64,000 nucleotides of DNA from Oleidesulfovibrio sp047973035 (GTDB taxonomy: Bacteria; Desulfobacterota; Desulfovibrionia; Desulfovibrionales; Desulfovibrionaceae): assembly GCF_047973035.1 (NCBI RefSeq), contig NZ_JBKEBF010000044.1, positions 1 through 64,000 on the forward strand, in the 5' to 3' direction. A program made the translations under genes and the position numbers. The notes under the pieces were generated by a model. The model had not been told where the DNA came from and made no database searches. It saw only the letters and a list, made by a program, of their open reading frames with translations. Of this stretch, positions 9,183 to 17,816 are shown piece after piece. Position 1 is the stretch's first letter; each line of letters begins with the position of its first letter.

Positions 9183-10157
9183 ATGACGCTTCCCATTGTT
9201 TCAATTATCGCTGGTCTATTGTTGTTGGTTTACAGTGCAGACAGGTTTGTTCTGGGCTCATCTGCTACTGCGAGGCACTTTGGCATGCCGCCACTGCTTA
9301 TTGGTATGGTTGTTGTCGGTTTCGGCACTTCTGTACCTGAGATGCTGGTGTCTCTTATGGCTGCGCTTGATGGAACGCCGGGAATCGCACTAGGCAACGC
9401 ATATGGCTCAAATATAACCAATATCGGCCTTATACTCGGGGCTACTGCTGTGCTCGGGCCTATTATGGTCAGTTCGCAGGTGCTGCGCAAAGAGCTGCCT
9501 ATCCTTATAGGTGTGACGTTGATGACCGGCGTTATTTTGTGGGATGGCAGTCTGACCAGAACAGATGCCGCCATGTTGCTGGTGGTCTTTGCCGTGCTGG
9601 TGGGCTGGTCCATTTATCAGGGGATGCGCTCTTCCAAAGACGCTTTCGGTGAGGAAATGGAACAGCAGGTTGAGGAACAGGGGCTGTCCTTTAAGGCCGG
9701 TCTTTTCTGGACACTTTTAGGGCTGGCCCTTCTTATTGTCAGTTCGCGGATGCTGGTATGGGGTGCCGTGCAGGTTGCGGTTTCGCTGGGGCTAAGTGAA
9801 CTTGTGATCGGCCTGACCATTGTAGCTATCGGTACATCGCTGCCGGAACTTGCCTCTTCACTGGCTGCTGCACGTCGCGGAGAGCATGATATCGCTCTGG
9901 GCAACGTTGTGGGTTCCAACCTGTTTAATACCCTTGCGGTAGTCGGTATTGCCGGTGTCGTGTCGCCGATGCAGGTTGACCCTGCCGCGTTAAGCCGTGA
10001 TTTGCTGGTAATGGGCGGCTTCACCGTAGCCCTTTTTGTAATGGGCTACCCCGTACACCGTGCAGGGCGGATTAACAGACTTGAAGGTTCGGCTTTGCTG
10101 GTTGCGTATCTTGCTTACTCTGCATGGCTGGCGTTGTCTGCTTCCTTGCCGGCATAA
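9183..10157 (+). CDS. CaCA-family cation antiporter (YrbG-like Na+/Ca2+ exchanger)
   Basis: An inner-membrane exchanger of about 324 residues with two inverted repeats. The first alpha repeat reads MVVVGFGTSVPEMLVSLMAALDG...ALGNAYGSNITNIGLILG; the second reads LTIVAIGTSLPELASSLAAARRGEHDIALGNVVGSNLFN. These conserved Glu and Asn residues bind the cation in the family. A cytosolic loop rich in Glu and Lys separates the halves. Start chosen at ATG 9183, with CGAGGA just upstream; in-frame starts at 9165 or 9177 are possible, and the frame stays open to 9078. A strong terminator follows. Confidence 0.9.
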   Translation: MTLPIVSIIAGLLLLVYSADRFVLGSSATARHFGMPPLLIGMVVVGFGTSVPEMLVSLMAALDGTPGIALGNAYGSNITNIGLILGATAVLGPIMVSSQVLRKELPILIGVTLMTGVILWDGSLTRTDAAMLLVVFAVLVGWSIYQGMRSSKDAFGEEMEQQVEEQGLSFKAGLFWTLLGLALLIVSSRMLVWGAVQVAVSLGLSELVIGLTIVAIGTSLPELASSLAAARRGEHDIALGNVVGSNLFNTLAVVGIAGVVSPMQVDPAALSRDLLVMGGFTVALFVMGYPVHRAGRINRLEGSALLVAYLAYSAWLALSASLPA

Positions 10158-10183
10158 TTGTCATTCAGATTGTTTTTTCAGAC

Positions 10184-10212
10184 GGGGCGCCTTGTGGCGC
10201 CCCTGTTTTTTT
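10184..10212 (+). terminator. Rho-independent terminator
   Basis: An 8-bp perfect GC-rich stem (GGGGCGCC, loop TTGT, GGCGCCCC at 10184-10203) followed by TGTTTTTTT. It lies 27 bp after the antiporter stop and isolates that gene from the nickel operon. Confidence 0.92.
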
Positions 10213-10320
10213 GCTTGACAGTAGGAGCAGGGGGACTGGCTTAATCTGAGCTGGCACCATCATTCTTCCGGGGCGTTGGGGCAACATACCGTTATGGTAT
10301 ATGAAAAAAGCTTACCCCGG

Positions 10321-10349
10321 TTGACAGTAATACTTGTGAGAAGTAGTGT
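10321..10349 (+). promoter_or_regulatory. Candidate sigma-70 promoter of the nickel operon
   Basis: TTGACA (10321-10326) and TAGTGT (10344-10349) are separated by 17 bp. The predicted transcription start (about 10356) falls directly before or inside the candidate NikR operator, an arrangement suited to repression. Confidence 0.55.
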
Positions 10350-10357
10350 CCTGGCTA

Positions 10358-10385
10358 GTGTTACTAATGTCATTTTTAGTAGCAC
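10358..10385. promoter_or_regulatory. Candidate NikR operator
   Basis: GTGTTAC (10358-10364), 14 bp, then GTAGCAC (10379-10385). This matches the GTGTTAC-N13/14-GTAACAC consensus reported for NikR in Desulfovibrio with one mismatch in the right half. It stands about 90 bp upstream of a nickel-uptake operon, which makes the reading more likely. Nickel-loaded NikR would be expected to repress. Confidence 0.65.
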
Positions 10386-10475
10386 TTGAGATTCAAGATT
10401 GTGTCATTAATATTGTCTGCGGGCACCGGGCAGAATACATATGGGGTGTTGCAGGCATAAACGGAGGAGTGGATT

Positions 10476-11303
10476 GTGATCAACGGTATACTGTCTCTGA
10501 GTTCCTGTCGGGCGAAAGCGAGCTTCAACAACCTGATGTTTAAGTCACTTGTTGTGCTTTGTCTGCTTATTACCTCTGCCGGAATGGCTTTTGCCCATTT
10601 CGGCATGGTTATTCCTTCCACCTCTATGGCGGTTGAAAAAAATCAGCGTAATCTGAGCCTGCAGATTTCATTTTCACACCCTATGGAAATGGTAGGCATG
10701 GAAATGGTCAAGCCTCTGGAAGTTGCTGTGGTGACTGACGGGGAAAAGACCGACCTTTCTGAAACGTTGCAGGCCGCTACTGTGATGGAACACAAGGCAT
10801 GGCGTATTGATTACAGCATCAAACGCCCCGGTGTTTCACAATTTTACGTGGTACCTCAGCTTTATTGGGAACCCGCAGAAGATTGCTATATCCAGCATCT
10901 GACCAAAGCGTATGTTGCCAGCTTTGGCGAAGAAGAAGGCTGGGAGGAACCGGTAGGGCTTCGTACCGAGATTGTTCCCCTTACACGTCCTTTCGGCAAC
11001 TATGCCGGAAACATTTTTCAGGGCCGCGTGCTGATGGACGGCAAGCCTGTTGCCGGTGCTGTTGTAGAAGTGGAATACTATAACAAGGATAACAAGTACG
11101 CGATTCCTAATGAATACTATGTAACACAAGCTGTTGTTGCCGATGATAACGGCGTATTTACCTATGCTGTACCGTGGGGCGGCTGGTGGGGCTTTGCAGC
11201 CCTTAATACTGCGCCGGAAAAGATTGACCATAACGGTGAGCAGAAAGACCTTGAACTCGGAGCAGTTTTGTGGACCGAGTTTCTTGAACCGATGAAAAAA
11301 TAA
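10476..11303 (+). CDS. nikK: NikK-like periplasmic protein of nickel ECF transporter (DUF4198)
   Basis: A 275-residue exported protein. A signal peptide is visible around residues 21-41 (MFKSLVVLCLLITSAGMAFA), ending just before the mature HFGMVIPS start that is characteristic of NikK, where the N-terminal His can bind Ni. DUF4198 features follow (LQISFSHPMEMVGMEM; GNYAGNIFQGRVLMDGKPVAGAVVEVEYYN; GVFTYAVPWGGWWGFAAL). The internal Met at 10536 is an alternative start that would give a more usual signal-peptide length. First gene of nikKMLQO. Confidence 0.85.
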   Translation: MINGILSLSSCRAKASFNNLMFKSLVVLCLLITSAGMAFAHFGMVIPSTSMAVEKNQRNLSLQISFSHPMEMVGMEMVKPLEVAVVTDGEKTDLSETLQAATVMEHKAWRIDYSIKRPGVSQFYVVPQLYWEPAEDCYIQHLTKAYVASFGEEEGWEEPVGLRTEIVPLTRPFGNYAGNIFQGRVLMDGKPVAGAVVEVEYYNKDNKYAIPNEYYVTQAVVADDNGVFTYAVPWGGWWGFAALNTAPEKIDHNGEQKDLELGAVLWTEFLEPMKK

Positions 11304-11415
11304 GGCTATGCACCAAGTTGAGTGCGGCTGCCAGACGCTGGTCGCCGCATTTTTTCTGACTTTGAATTTTTACCGCAGGCGTGGCAGGCGTCTGATGCAA
11401 GCAAAGGCAGGATGA

Positions 11416-12027
11416 ATGCATATTTCTGAAGGGGTGTTGTCAGCGCCTGTCCTTCTGGGCGGTGCCGCTGTGGCGGCTGCAGGCATAGCAATCGGTCTGC
11501 GTAAGGTGGACTATGATCGCCTGATGACGGTTGCTTTGCTCTCTGCCGCTTTTTTTGTAGGGTCGCTTATCCATATTCCTGTCGGCCCTGTCAGCGCGCA
11601 TCTTATTTTAAACGGCCTGTTGGGCGCAGTGCTCGGGTGGGCCGCTTTTCCGGCTATTTTTACGGCATTGCTGCTGCAGGCTGTGCTTTTTCAGTACGGC
11701 GGACTGACCATTCTGGGCGTGAATACGGCTACCATGGCATCTGCTGCTGTTATCTGCTTTGCAGTTTTTTCGCCTCTGATGCGGCGCGAAGGGCGGTTAC
11801 GCACTGTCGGTGCTTTCTGCTGCGGCGCATTTGGCGTGTTGCTGGCCGGACTGTTTACGGCAGGTTGTCTGGCCTTTTCGGATGAGGGCTTCTTACAGGC
11901 GGCAAAGCTTATTGTAATAGCACATCTGCCTGTCATGCTTATCGAAGGTATTATTACTGCACTTACAGTATCATTTCTGGCCCGTTCGCGCCCTGAGATT
12001 CTGCACGGGGCATTACGCGGGCAGTAA
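11416..12027 (+). CDS. nikM: Nickel ECF transporter S component NikM/CbiM
   Basis: A 203-residue membrane protein with about five to six membrane segments. It begins MHISEGVLSAPVLL, the conserved N-terminal Met-His-Ile of CbiM/NikM in which the amino terminus and His2 bind Ni2+ or Co2+. The segment GPVSAHLILNGLLGAVLGW is also family-typical. It has no fused NikN domain; the separate NikK and NikL proteins take that place. It forms the substrate-binding part of the importer. Confidence 0.92.
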   Translation: MHISEGVLSAPVLLGGAAVAAAGIAIGLRKVDYDRLMTVALLSAAFFVGSLIHIPVGPVSAHLILNGLLGAVLGWAAFPAIFTALLLQAVLFQYGGLTILGVNTATMASAAVICFAVFSPLMRREGRLRTVGAFCCGAFGVLLAGLFTAGCLAFSDEGFLQAAKLIVIAHLPVMLIEGIITALTVSFLARSRPEILHGALRGQ

Positions 12028-12051
12028 CAGAGCTCGGAAAAAGGAGCAGGT

Positions 12052-12681
12052 ATGAGATTCGGTTTTTCCGGCAGAATTGCAGCGGGCATCGCCGTGCTGA
12101 TGATTTTGGGCTGGGCATCAGCGGCATCTGCCCACAGGATAAACGTATTTGCCTACGCGGAAGGTGACATAATCACTGTACAGGGCGGGTATAGCAAATC
12201 GAGGCCTGTTAAAGGCGGTACTGTGATTGTTGCCGATAAGGCGGACGGGGACGAATTTTTACGCGGCGAGACGGATGATCTGGGCTTTTTTGTGTTCAAT
12301 GTGCCAGAATCGGCAAAGGCTGAACGGGCAGACCTGCGGATTACCCTGATTGCAGGTGAAGGTCATCAGGACAGCTGGATTGTGGAGGCGAAAGAATACG
12401 CTCCTGCCGCAGCGGATGCAGATGACACATCGACTTCGACAATGCAGCCTTATTCTGAAGAACCTGCAGGGCAAAGTGTTTCTGATGCGGGTATTTCAAT
12501 GGATGAAGCTGCAATGCGGCGCATTGTTGAGGAAGTTGTTGAACGTAAGATTGCTCCGGTACGTGAAATGCTTCTTGAAGAGCAGCAATCCGGCCCGGGA
12601 CTGGCAGAAGTTATGGGCGGCCTCGGCTATTTTGTCGGCTTGTTCGGCATTGCAGCATATCTGAAAAGTCGTAAGAGTTAG
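12052..12681 (+). CDS. nikL: NikL-like component of nickel ECF transporter
   Basis: A 209-residue protein with a signal peptide (residues 1-27, ending SAASA), a mature start HRINVFAYAEGD containing a likely metal-binding His, a beta-sandwich domain (carboxypeptidase-regulatory-like; GGTVIVADKADGDEFLRGETDDLGFF), an acidic Thr/Ser-rich linker, a helical segment (MRRIVEEVVERKIAPVREMLLEEQ) and a C-terminal membrane anchor (GYFVGLFGIAAYL). This layout is that of NikL in nikKMLQO systems. It lies 24 bp after nikM. Confidence 0.88.
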   Translation: MRFGFSGRIAAGIAVLMILGWASAASAHRINVFAYAEGDIITVQGGYSKSRPVKGGTVIVADKADGDEFLRGETDDLGFFVFNVPESAKAERADLRITLIAGEGHQDSWIVEAKEYAPAAADADDTSTSTMQPYSEEPAGQSVSDAGISMDEAAMRRIVEEVVERKIAPVREMLLEEQQSGPGLAEVMGGLGYFVGLFGIAAYLKSRKS

Positions 12682-12689
12682 CACGCTAT

Positions 12690-13457
12690 ATGTTTGACGA
12701 ACCGTTCAGCACTGGCAGCAGCATTCTTCACAGGCTCGACCCGCGTGTGAAAAGTGTGGCTGCCTTTTTTCTTTCGTGCATCGTCGCTGTATGTGTGCAG
12801 ATACAAGTGGCTGCCGGTGCCTTGCTATTGGGGGGTGTTCTTACCGTTGCGGCGCGCTTGCCCGTGGGACCGTTGCTGCGCAGGCTGTTGGCAGTAAATC
12901 TTTTTGTGCTTTTTTTGTGGGCGGTGCTTCCTTTTACCTATCCCGGTGAGACGGTATCAATGGTGGCTGGCCTGCCCGTATCGCGGCAGGGCATACAAAT
13001 GGCGTTTATGGTCACTTTGAAATCAAATGCCATTGTATTGTTGTTCATATCTCTGGTGGCTACTTCTAATGCTGCGGCTCTGGGACATGCGCTGTGCCGC
13101 CTGCGTATCCCACGCAAGCTCGTCTTTCTTTTTCTGTTTACCTACAGGTACGTGCATGTGCTGGTGCAGGAATATGAACGCCTGCGCACCGCAGCCCGCC
13201 TGCGCGGTTTTGTGCCCGATACGGGGATGCATACTTACCGGACAGTTGCTAACATGCTGGGGATGGTGATTTTACGCAGTCTCGACAGATCGCAACGAGT
13301 ATATCAGGCAATGCTGCTCCGCGGTTTTAACGGCAACTTTCATTCGCTGTGCTCACTTCGGATGCATGCGGCAGACGGTATTTTTTCGGGGGCGGCACTG
13401 CTGGTTGCCGGAATTATGGTGTATGTGGAATTTGCGGGAGGATTGAATTTTGGGTGA
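12690..13457 (+). CDS. nikQ: Energy-coupling factor transmembrane protein NikQ/CbiQ
   Basis: A 255-residue T-component with five to six membrane segments. The coupling motifs that contact the ATPase are visible as RTAARLRGF near residue 170 and RVYQAMLLRGFNG further on (the two Ala-Arg-Gly signatures of ECF T proteins). It begins 8 bp after nikL and overlaps nikO by 8 bp. Confidence 0.92.
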   Translation: MFDEPFSTGSSILHRLDPRVKSVAAFFLSCIVAVCVQIQVAAGALLLGGVLTVAARLPVGPLLRRLLAVNLFVLFLWAVLPFTYPGETVSMVAGLPVSRQGIQMAFMVTLKSNAIVLLFISLVATSNAAALGHALCRLRIPRKLVFLFLFTYRYVHVLVQEYERLRTAARLRGFVPDTGMHTYRTVANMLGMVILRSLDRSQRVYQAMLLRGFNGNFHSLCSLRMHAADGIFSGAALLVAGIMVYVEFAGGLNFG

Positions 13458-14175
13458 GACACTGCTTGAATTGCAAGGCATCCGGTATCGATATCCGTTG
13501 TGTGGCAAGGATGTACTGGACGGTGTGGATTTTTGCCTAAAACGCCATGCGCGGCTTGGCCTGTATGGGCCTAACGGTTCCGGAAAAACAACTTTTTTGC
13601 ATGTAGTTATGGGATTGCTGGCACCGCAGGCGGGGCAGGTGCTTTTTAAAGGGCAGCCGGTGCGCACTGAAAAAGAATTTCGTGCCGTACGCAGCCGGAT
13701 AGGGCTGTTGCTGCAGAATGCGGACGATCAGCTTTTCAGCCCGACTGTGTTGGAAGATGTGGCTTTTGGCCCGCTTAATCTGGGGATGCCGCCCGATAAG
13801 GCACGGCAACGTGCGGTAGAAACGTTAGAAGCATTGGGGCTGGCGGGCTTTGAAAGTAGGTTGACTCATCGCTTGTCCGGCGGTGAGAAAAAACTTGTAT
13901 CACTTGCCGCAGTGCTTGCCATGAAGCCGGAAGCATTATTGCTGGATGAACCTACAAACGGACTTGATCCGGCTACGCGTCTTCATATCATCAATATTCT
14001 GAATGAATTGGACGTCGCTTTAATCGTAATTTCGCACGATTGGGATTTCTTACATCATACGACTTCGGAATTTCTCACACTCCGAGAGGGGAAACTGGTT
14101 CAGGATGCCGAGCTGGTTCCGCATCATCATGCACATGCTCATCCGCATGGCGAAGAACCGCACGCACACTCTTAA
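13450..14175 (+). CDS. nikO: Energy-coupling factor ATPase NikO/CbiO
   Basis: A 241-residue ATP-binding subunit. Walker A GPNGSGKTT spans residues 40-48, the Q-loop is LLLQNADDQLFSPTV, the signature is LSGGEKKLVSLAAVL and Walker B LLLDEPTNGLDP. The C-terminus is His-rich (HHHAHAHPHGEEPHAH), which is frequent in nickel-handling proteins and may buffer the metal. The start codon is TTG at 13450, with GGAGG upstream, inside the end of nikQ. Last gene of the operon. Confidence 0.93.
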   Translation: MGETLLELQGIRYRYPLCGKDVLDGVDFCLKRHARLGLYGPNGSGKTTFLHVVMGLLAPQAGQVLFKGQPVRTEKEFRAVRSRIGLLLQNADDQLFSPTVLEDVAFGPLNLGMPPDKARQRAVETLEALGLAGFESRLTHRLSGGEKKLVSLAAVLAMKPEALLLDEPTNGLDPATRLHIINILNELDVALIVISHDWDFLHHTTSEFLTLREGKLVQDAELVPHHHAHAHPHGEEPHAHS

Positions 14176-14239
14176 TATGGTGTGGCTGTCAGGGCCTTGT
14201 TGGACCAGTGCCGCTGTCCCTACCTTCTTCGTACTTATT

Positions 14240-15028
14240 TTAATGTTCGACCGGCGGGTTGAAGTAGCTCGCTTTCAGGTGTTCCAATGTGCCATCACGC
14301 TGCATTTCTTTTAATGCATTGTTGATGAGCGGAATAAGGCGCTGTTTGCCGCCAAACAGCAAAAGGCCGATGTCTGTGCTTTCAGAGAACGCGTAAACTT
14401 CTTCTACCGGTGCTCCTGCAAATTCTCTTTCCAGCAGCCACTTGGCTTCACTGCGGTCCAGAATGACGGCATCCACTCTGCCGGCCAGCAACATCTGAAG
14501 TGCGCTGGTTCCGGTTGTGACATCCTTTCTTCTAAGATCCGTATGCTTAAAGATATCTTGGTAGCTGTCATTATATTGAAAGCCGATGATAGTCGCGATG
14601 GTCTTACCTGACAACTCGTCAGGCGAAGAAATGGCAGCGGCATTTGCTTTGTTCATCAGAATGACGTTGGATGCTGATGCGATCGGCAGTGTTGCTGCCA
14701 TGGGAAGCTGGTTGTTCTGGTACCACTTGGGTGACGAGCAGAGCACTCCTTCAATCTTACCGGACGTAAGCGACTGGTCTATTCTGGGCTTGCTCATGGG
14801 AATGGCAACAAAGAGCATGTCCAATCTGCTGAATGCTTCTTTGAAAACAGCTTTACAGTAACCGTCTGTAGCTAATGGCGTTTCATCCATAAACCATGGC
14901 GGAGTCACCGTGGCGCCTGTTACCAGCGTCTGTTGCGGAACAGGCATTCCAGCTGCACAGAGCGATGCCAGCATCAATACTAGTGTTATGCTGCAGGTAA
15001 TATGTTGTAAATATGTGCTGAGTTGCAT
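14240..15028 (-). CDS. Periplasmic binding protein, amino-acid type (SBP_bac_3-like)
   Basis: A 262-residue exported protein. The ATG at 15028 begins a signal peptide (MQLSTYLQHITCSITLVLML, cleavage near CAAG or later); a longer frame reaches 15211 without a signal. The mature protein resembles family-3 solute-binding proteins: TPPWFM near the start, ELSGKTIATIIGFQY, LLAGRVDAVILDRSEAKWLL and a C-terminal LKEMQRDGTLEHLKASYF. No permease or ATPase lies beside it, so it may be an orphan transporter subunit or a sensor-like binding protein. Ligand unknown. Confidence 0.78.
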   Translation of the reverse strand: MQLSTYLQHITCSITLVLMLASLCAAGMPVPQQTLVTGATVTPPWFMDETPLATDGYCKAVFKEAFSRLDMLFVAIPMSKPRIDQSLTSGKIEGVLCSSPKWYQNNQLPMAATLPIASASNVILMNKANAAAISSPDELSGKTIATIIGFQYNDSYQDIFKHTDLRRKDVTTGTSALQMLLAGRVDAVILDRSEAKWLLEREFAGAPVEEVYAFSESTDIGLLLFGGKQRLIPLINNALKEMQRDGTLEHLKASYFNPPVEH

Positions 15029-15238
15029 GCTGTTTGTGCGTATGTAGTAAAATAACGTGCAATGAACTGTACACGATATACTCATGCGACTTTCATTTGC
15101 AAGTGTGGCAGTGGTGCTTTTTGCGGCGTACTGCTGTGATTTTCTAAAAACGTAGAGTGTTACGTCTGGGGCACGAAACGGACACTTTTTGGGAGTAGGC
15201 AGGTGGTACAACCACCGGCCGGTAATGCTGTAAACGGG

Positions 15239-16063
15239 TTAAAGCCGGACGGAGTTGATGGTAGCCGGTCCGTGTTCCACTGTCCGGTGAAAGCGGATAG
15301 CGGGCTTGCCGAACATCATTACGTATCCTGTATGGTGATCTTCAGGAATGTTCATGCGTTTTGCCACTTGCGGGACCATATCGGCCATGGCCCACTTTGC
15401 AAAGCCGCACCATAACGTGCCCAGACCGGCACTGTTGGCAAGCAGTTCAAACGTACTGAGCGCAATATAAGGGTCAACATGCGCCGTGGTGTTTGTGGCA
15501 GGAGCCGTAACCCACAAAAGGTGCGGAGCACCGCGGAAGATAATGTCCTGACCATCGTCCCAACGGGCAAGAGCTGCTTCAAAAAAAGCTGCCTCCGGAT
15601 GCGATGAACCTTGCCGCAGTGTCTCACGGATGCCTTCCATTACTTCTGTACGCAATGTGCGCATGGTGTCCGCATCATCAACAACAGTAAACAGCAGGCC
15701 TCTGTTGTTTTTGCCTGTCGGCGCATGTGAAGCTGCATGGATAAGGCGGTGGATCAGATCTTTATCGACTTGTTTTTGTGAAAAGCTGCGTACGGATCGT
15801 CGTCCCTTCACGAGTATTTCCATGGCATCAAGAGCAGGGAAGCGTCCTTTTACGGGGGTGCATTGCTCTGGCGAGACACCATGAATGGAAAGAGCTCCCG
15901 GCTTGCAGACTGCTAGACAGTGGAAACACTTGATACAGTATTTTTCGCGTCTGGCTGCGATGGCGGGCACTTCCTGTTCCATGCGGATAATATTCATGCG
16001 GCAGTCGCGAACGCATTCTTCGCAGCCGATACAAAGATTCTGATCAACAGAAAGGATAGTCAT
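15239..16063 (-). CDS. Nitroreductase-family flavoprotein with N-terminal ferredoxin domain
   Basis: A 274-residue cytoplasmic oxidoreductase. Residues 1-60 hold two 4Fe-4S motifs (CIGCEECVRDC and CIKCFHCLAVCKPG). The rest is a nitroreductase domain for FMN, with RRSVRSFSQKQVDKDLIHRLIHAASHAPTGKNNRG at the start and LELLANSAGLGTLWCGF-like residues (FELLANSAGLGTLWCGF) later. Such proteins are common in anaerobes and reduce quinones, nitro compounds or unknown acceptors with ferredoxin electrons. It lies 2 bp downstream of cheX and is probably cotranscribed. Confidence 0.88.
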   Translation of the reverse strand: MTILSVDQNLCIGCEECVRDCRMNIIRMEQEVPAIAARREKYCIKCFHCLAVCKPGALSIHGVSPEQCTPVKGRFPALDAMEILVKGRRSVRSFSQKQVDKDLIHRLIHAASHAPTGKNNRGLLFTVVDDADTMRTLRTEVMEGIRETLRQGSSHPEAAFFEAALARWDDGQDIIFRGAPHLLWVTAPATNTTAHVDPYIALSTFELLANSAGLGTLWCGFAKWAMADMVPQVAKRMNIPEDHHTGYVMMFGKPAIRFHRTVEHGPATINSVRL

Positions 16064-16065
16064 GA

Positions 16066-16548
16066 CTACTCTTCAATTTCACCTATGGAAATTTCGACAA
16101 CTAGTGCGCCACTGGGGGTGGTGAAAGGAATAGCGAGAATCGGCTCTTTGCTGACGTGGCTGAGTGTGTGGTTCTTGCCTATCACGACAGTGGGGGTGGA
16201 AGCCTGAAATTTAAGCCCTTCGTTGGCAAGGTGTGCGCGGGCCTGACCTGCGATCATGTTGGTTAATTCACCTACGGCATCTGCGATGTCATCATTGATG
16301 CGTGAGTATTCTTCGCCCAGCATATTGCTGACGATATTAAGAATACATTTTTCTTCCAGTGTCAGGGAAATAACGCCGGTAGCGTGACCGCTGATGCCGA
16401 TCAGCCCCGTTACATCCCCCACGGCAACACGTTTGGTGTTGATGTATGGTTTAGCCGGTGTGGCCTGAACCATGGCCATGGTGCCCAGAACATCAATGAC
16501 TGCACTGAGAAAAGGATTAATGAAGCGGACATCGTATTTATTGCTCAT
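16066..16548 (-). CDS. cheX: CheX-like chemotaxis phosphatase
   Basis: A 160-residue protein of the CheC/CheX family, which dephosphorylates CheY-P. The family helix containing the catalytic Glu and Asn reads DDIADAVGELTNMIAGQAR. It begins MSNKYDVRFINPFLSAVIDVL, as CheX does. Start chosen at ATG 16548; the frame continues to 16644 without protein-like residues. It lies downstream of an HDOD gene and a CheR gene in the same direction, giving a small signalling cluster without CheA, CheW or receptors. Confidence 0.88.
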   Translation of the reverse strand: MSNKYDVRFINPFLSAVIDVLGTMAMVQATPAKPYINTKRVAVGDVTGLIGISGHATGVISLTLEEKCILNIVSNMLGEEYSRINDDIADAVGELTNMIAGQARAHLANEGLKFQASTPTVVIGKNHTLSHVSKEPILAIPFTTPSGALVVEISIGEIEE

Positions 16549-16668
16549 GGCGAGTGATTCCCAGAACTGGGGCGTAGTGTCAAGTAGGTCGTCCGTCCGC
16601 CCGTGTTGAATACTGCTTTGCATTACGGGCGGAACAGGCCGCACAGCCTGTCCGCCCTTTGAGTCAGA

Positions 16669-17724
16669 TTAGAGAATGGCTTTAAACAGTTCTTCGATGT
16701 GAGTATCGAAGAGGCCGACAATTTCGACCAGTTGTTCCGGTTTTAGCGGAATGCGCTCCCATGCGCCATTGTCCATGCCGGGCAGCAGGTACATGCCGCC
16801 GGATGAAATTTCCATAGCGTTTGCCATGTTGTCGGCAAGCTGAAGAATTGAAGCGGCCAGCTGATCTTCGGCCTGCGCGGGCGAATGGTGATGCGCAAGG
16901 CAGTCTACCATGGCAGCAGGGAACTTCCACGCGGTAAGCAGCTGCTTAGCCACTTCGGTATGCTCAAAGCCGAGATGATCTTCTTCGCTTTCCACAATGG
17001 GCAGCTGATTTTCGCGTGAATAAAGCAGCAGCTGCACAGATGCGTAAGGCATTTTCTTAAAAATAATAAGGCGGCCTACGTCGTGCAGCAAGCCTGCTGT
17101 GAAGAATTTGTCAGCTTTCATGCCTTCTACTTTTGAAGCAATCAGCTTGGCAAAAACACCGCAACTGACAGAGTGCTTCCAGAACGCTTTCATGTCGATG
17201 AGTTCCGGAGGAATATCTTTGAAAACGTTGATGGCGGACATACCCAGCGCAAGGGTGGAAACTTCCTCCACACCAACAATGGCAATTGCGTGGCTGACAT
17301 CTTCCACCGTGTGCGCAAGGCCGTAGAAGGGGCTGTTGACCAGTTTGAGCAGTTTGGCGGTCAGCCCGAGATCGTTACTGATTTCTTTACTGATATCATC
17401 AGCCGAGCTGGTAGGTGAATCCAGTACCTTGCGGATACGGAAATATATGTCAGGGAATGACGCCAGCTGGGTTTCGCTGGTGACGATCTCCTGTACGGAT
17501 GTCTGACCCGGTTCGAAATTATCTTTAAGGTATTCAAGGTTTCTGGCAGTACGCGCACCTTCGTCAGGCATCATCCAGCCTGCAGATAGAGCCTGTGCTG
17601 TGCGATATACTGCAATCCGGTACAGTTGGAGCATTGCTTCGTTGTCCGGATCGGCATACGTGAAGAAATTTCTTACATAGTCCTCGCTCAGGGCCATGTG
17701 TTCGCTTAATGCGTTTTGGCTCAT
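16669..17724 (-). CDS. HDOD-domain signalling protein
   Basis: A 351-residue protein. The HDOD domain spans roughly residues 90-290: LASFPDIYFRIRKVLDSPTSSADDISKEISNDLGLTAKLLKLVNSPFYG and then HSVSCGVFAKLIAS and FFTAGLLHDVGRLIIFK. The metal-binding His-Asp pair is present in LLHDVGR, unlike many HDOD proteins. HDOD proteins act in bacterial signalling, often with chemotaxis or c-di-GMP systems, but their biochemical role is not settled. The ATG at 17724 has GGAGG upstream. Cotranscription with cheR and cheX is likely. Confidence 0.87.
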   Translation of the reverse strand: MSQNALSEHMALSEDYVRNFFTYADPDNEAMLQLYRIAVYRTAQALSAGWMMPDEGARTARNLEYLKDNFEPGQTSVQEIVTSETQLASFPDIYFRIRKVLDSPTSSADDISKEISNDLGLTAKLLKLVNSPFYGLAHTVEDVSHAIAIVGVEEVSTLALGMSAINVFKDIPPELIDMKAFWKHSVSCGVFAKLIASKVEGMKADKFFTAGLLHDVGRLIIFKKMPYASVQLLLYSRENQLPIVESEEDHLGFEHTEVAKQLLTAWKFPAAMVDCLAHHHSPAQAEDQLAASILQLADNMANAMEISSGGMYLLPGMDNGAWERIPLKPEQLVEIVGLFDTHIEELFKAIL

Positions 17725-17816
17725 GCCGTCCCTCCGTGGCGGGGATTGGTTACAATCGGTGCGGGATCTAGCTTCTGCTTGTCCCCGTATCGCTTCTGTC
17801 TTGCCGCAATAGGCGG

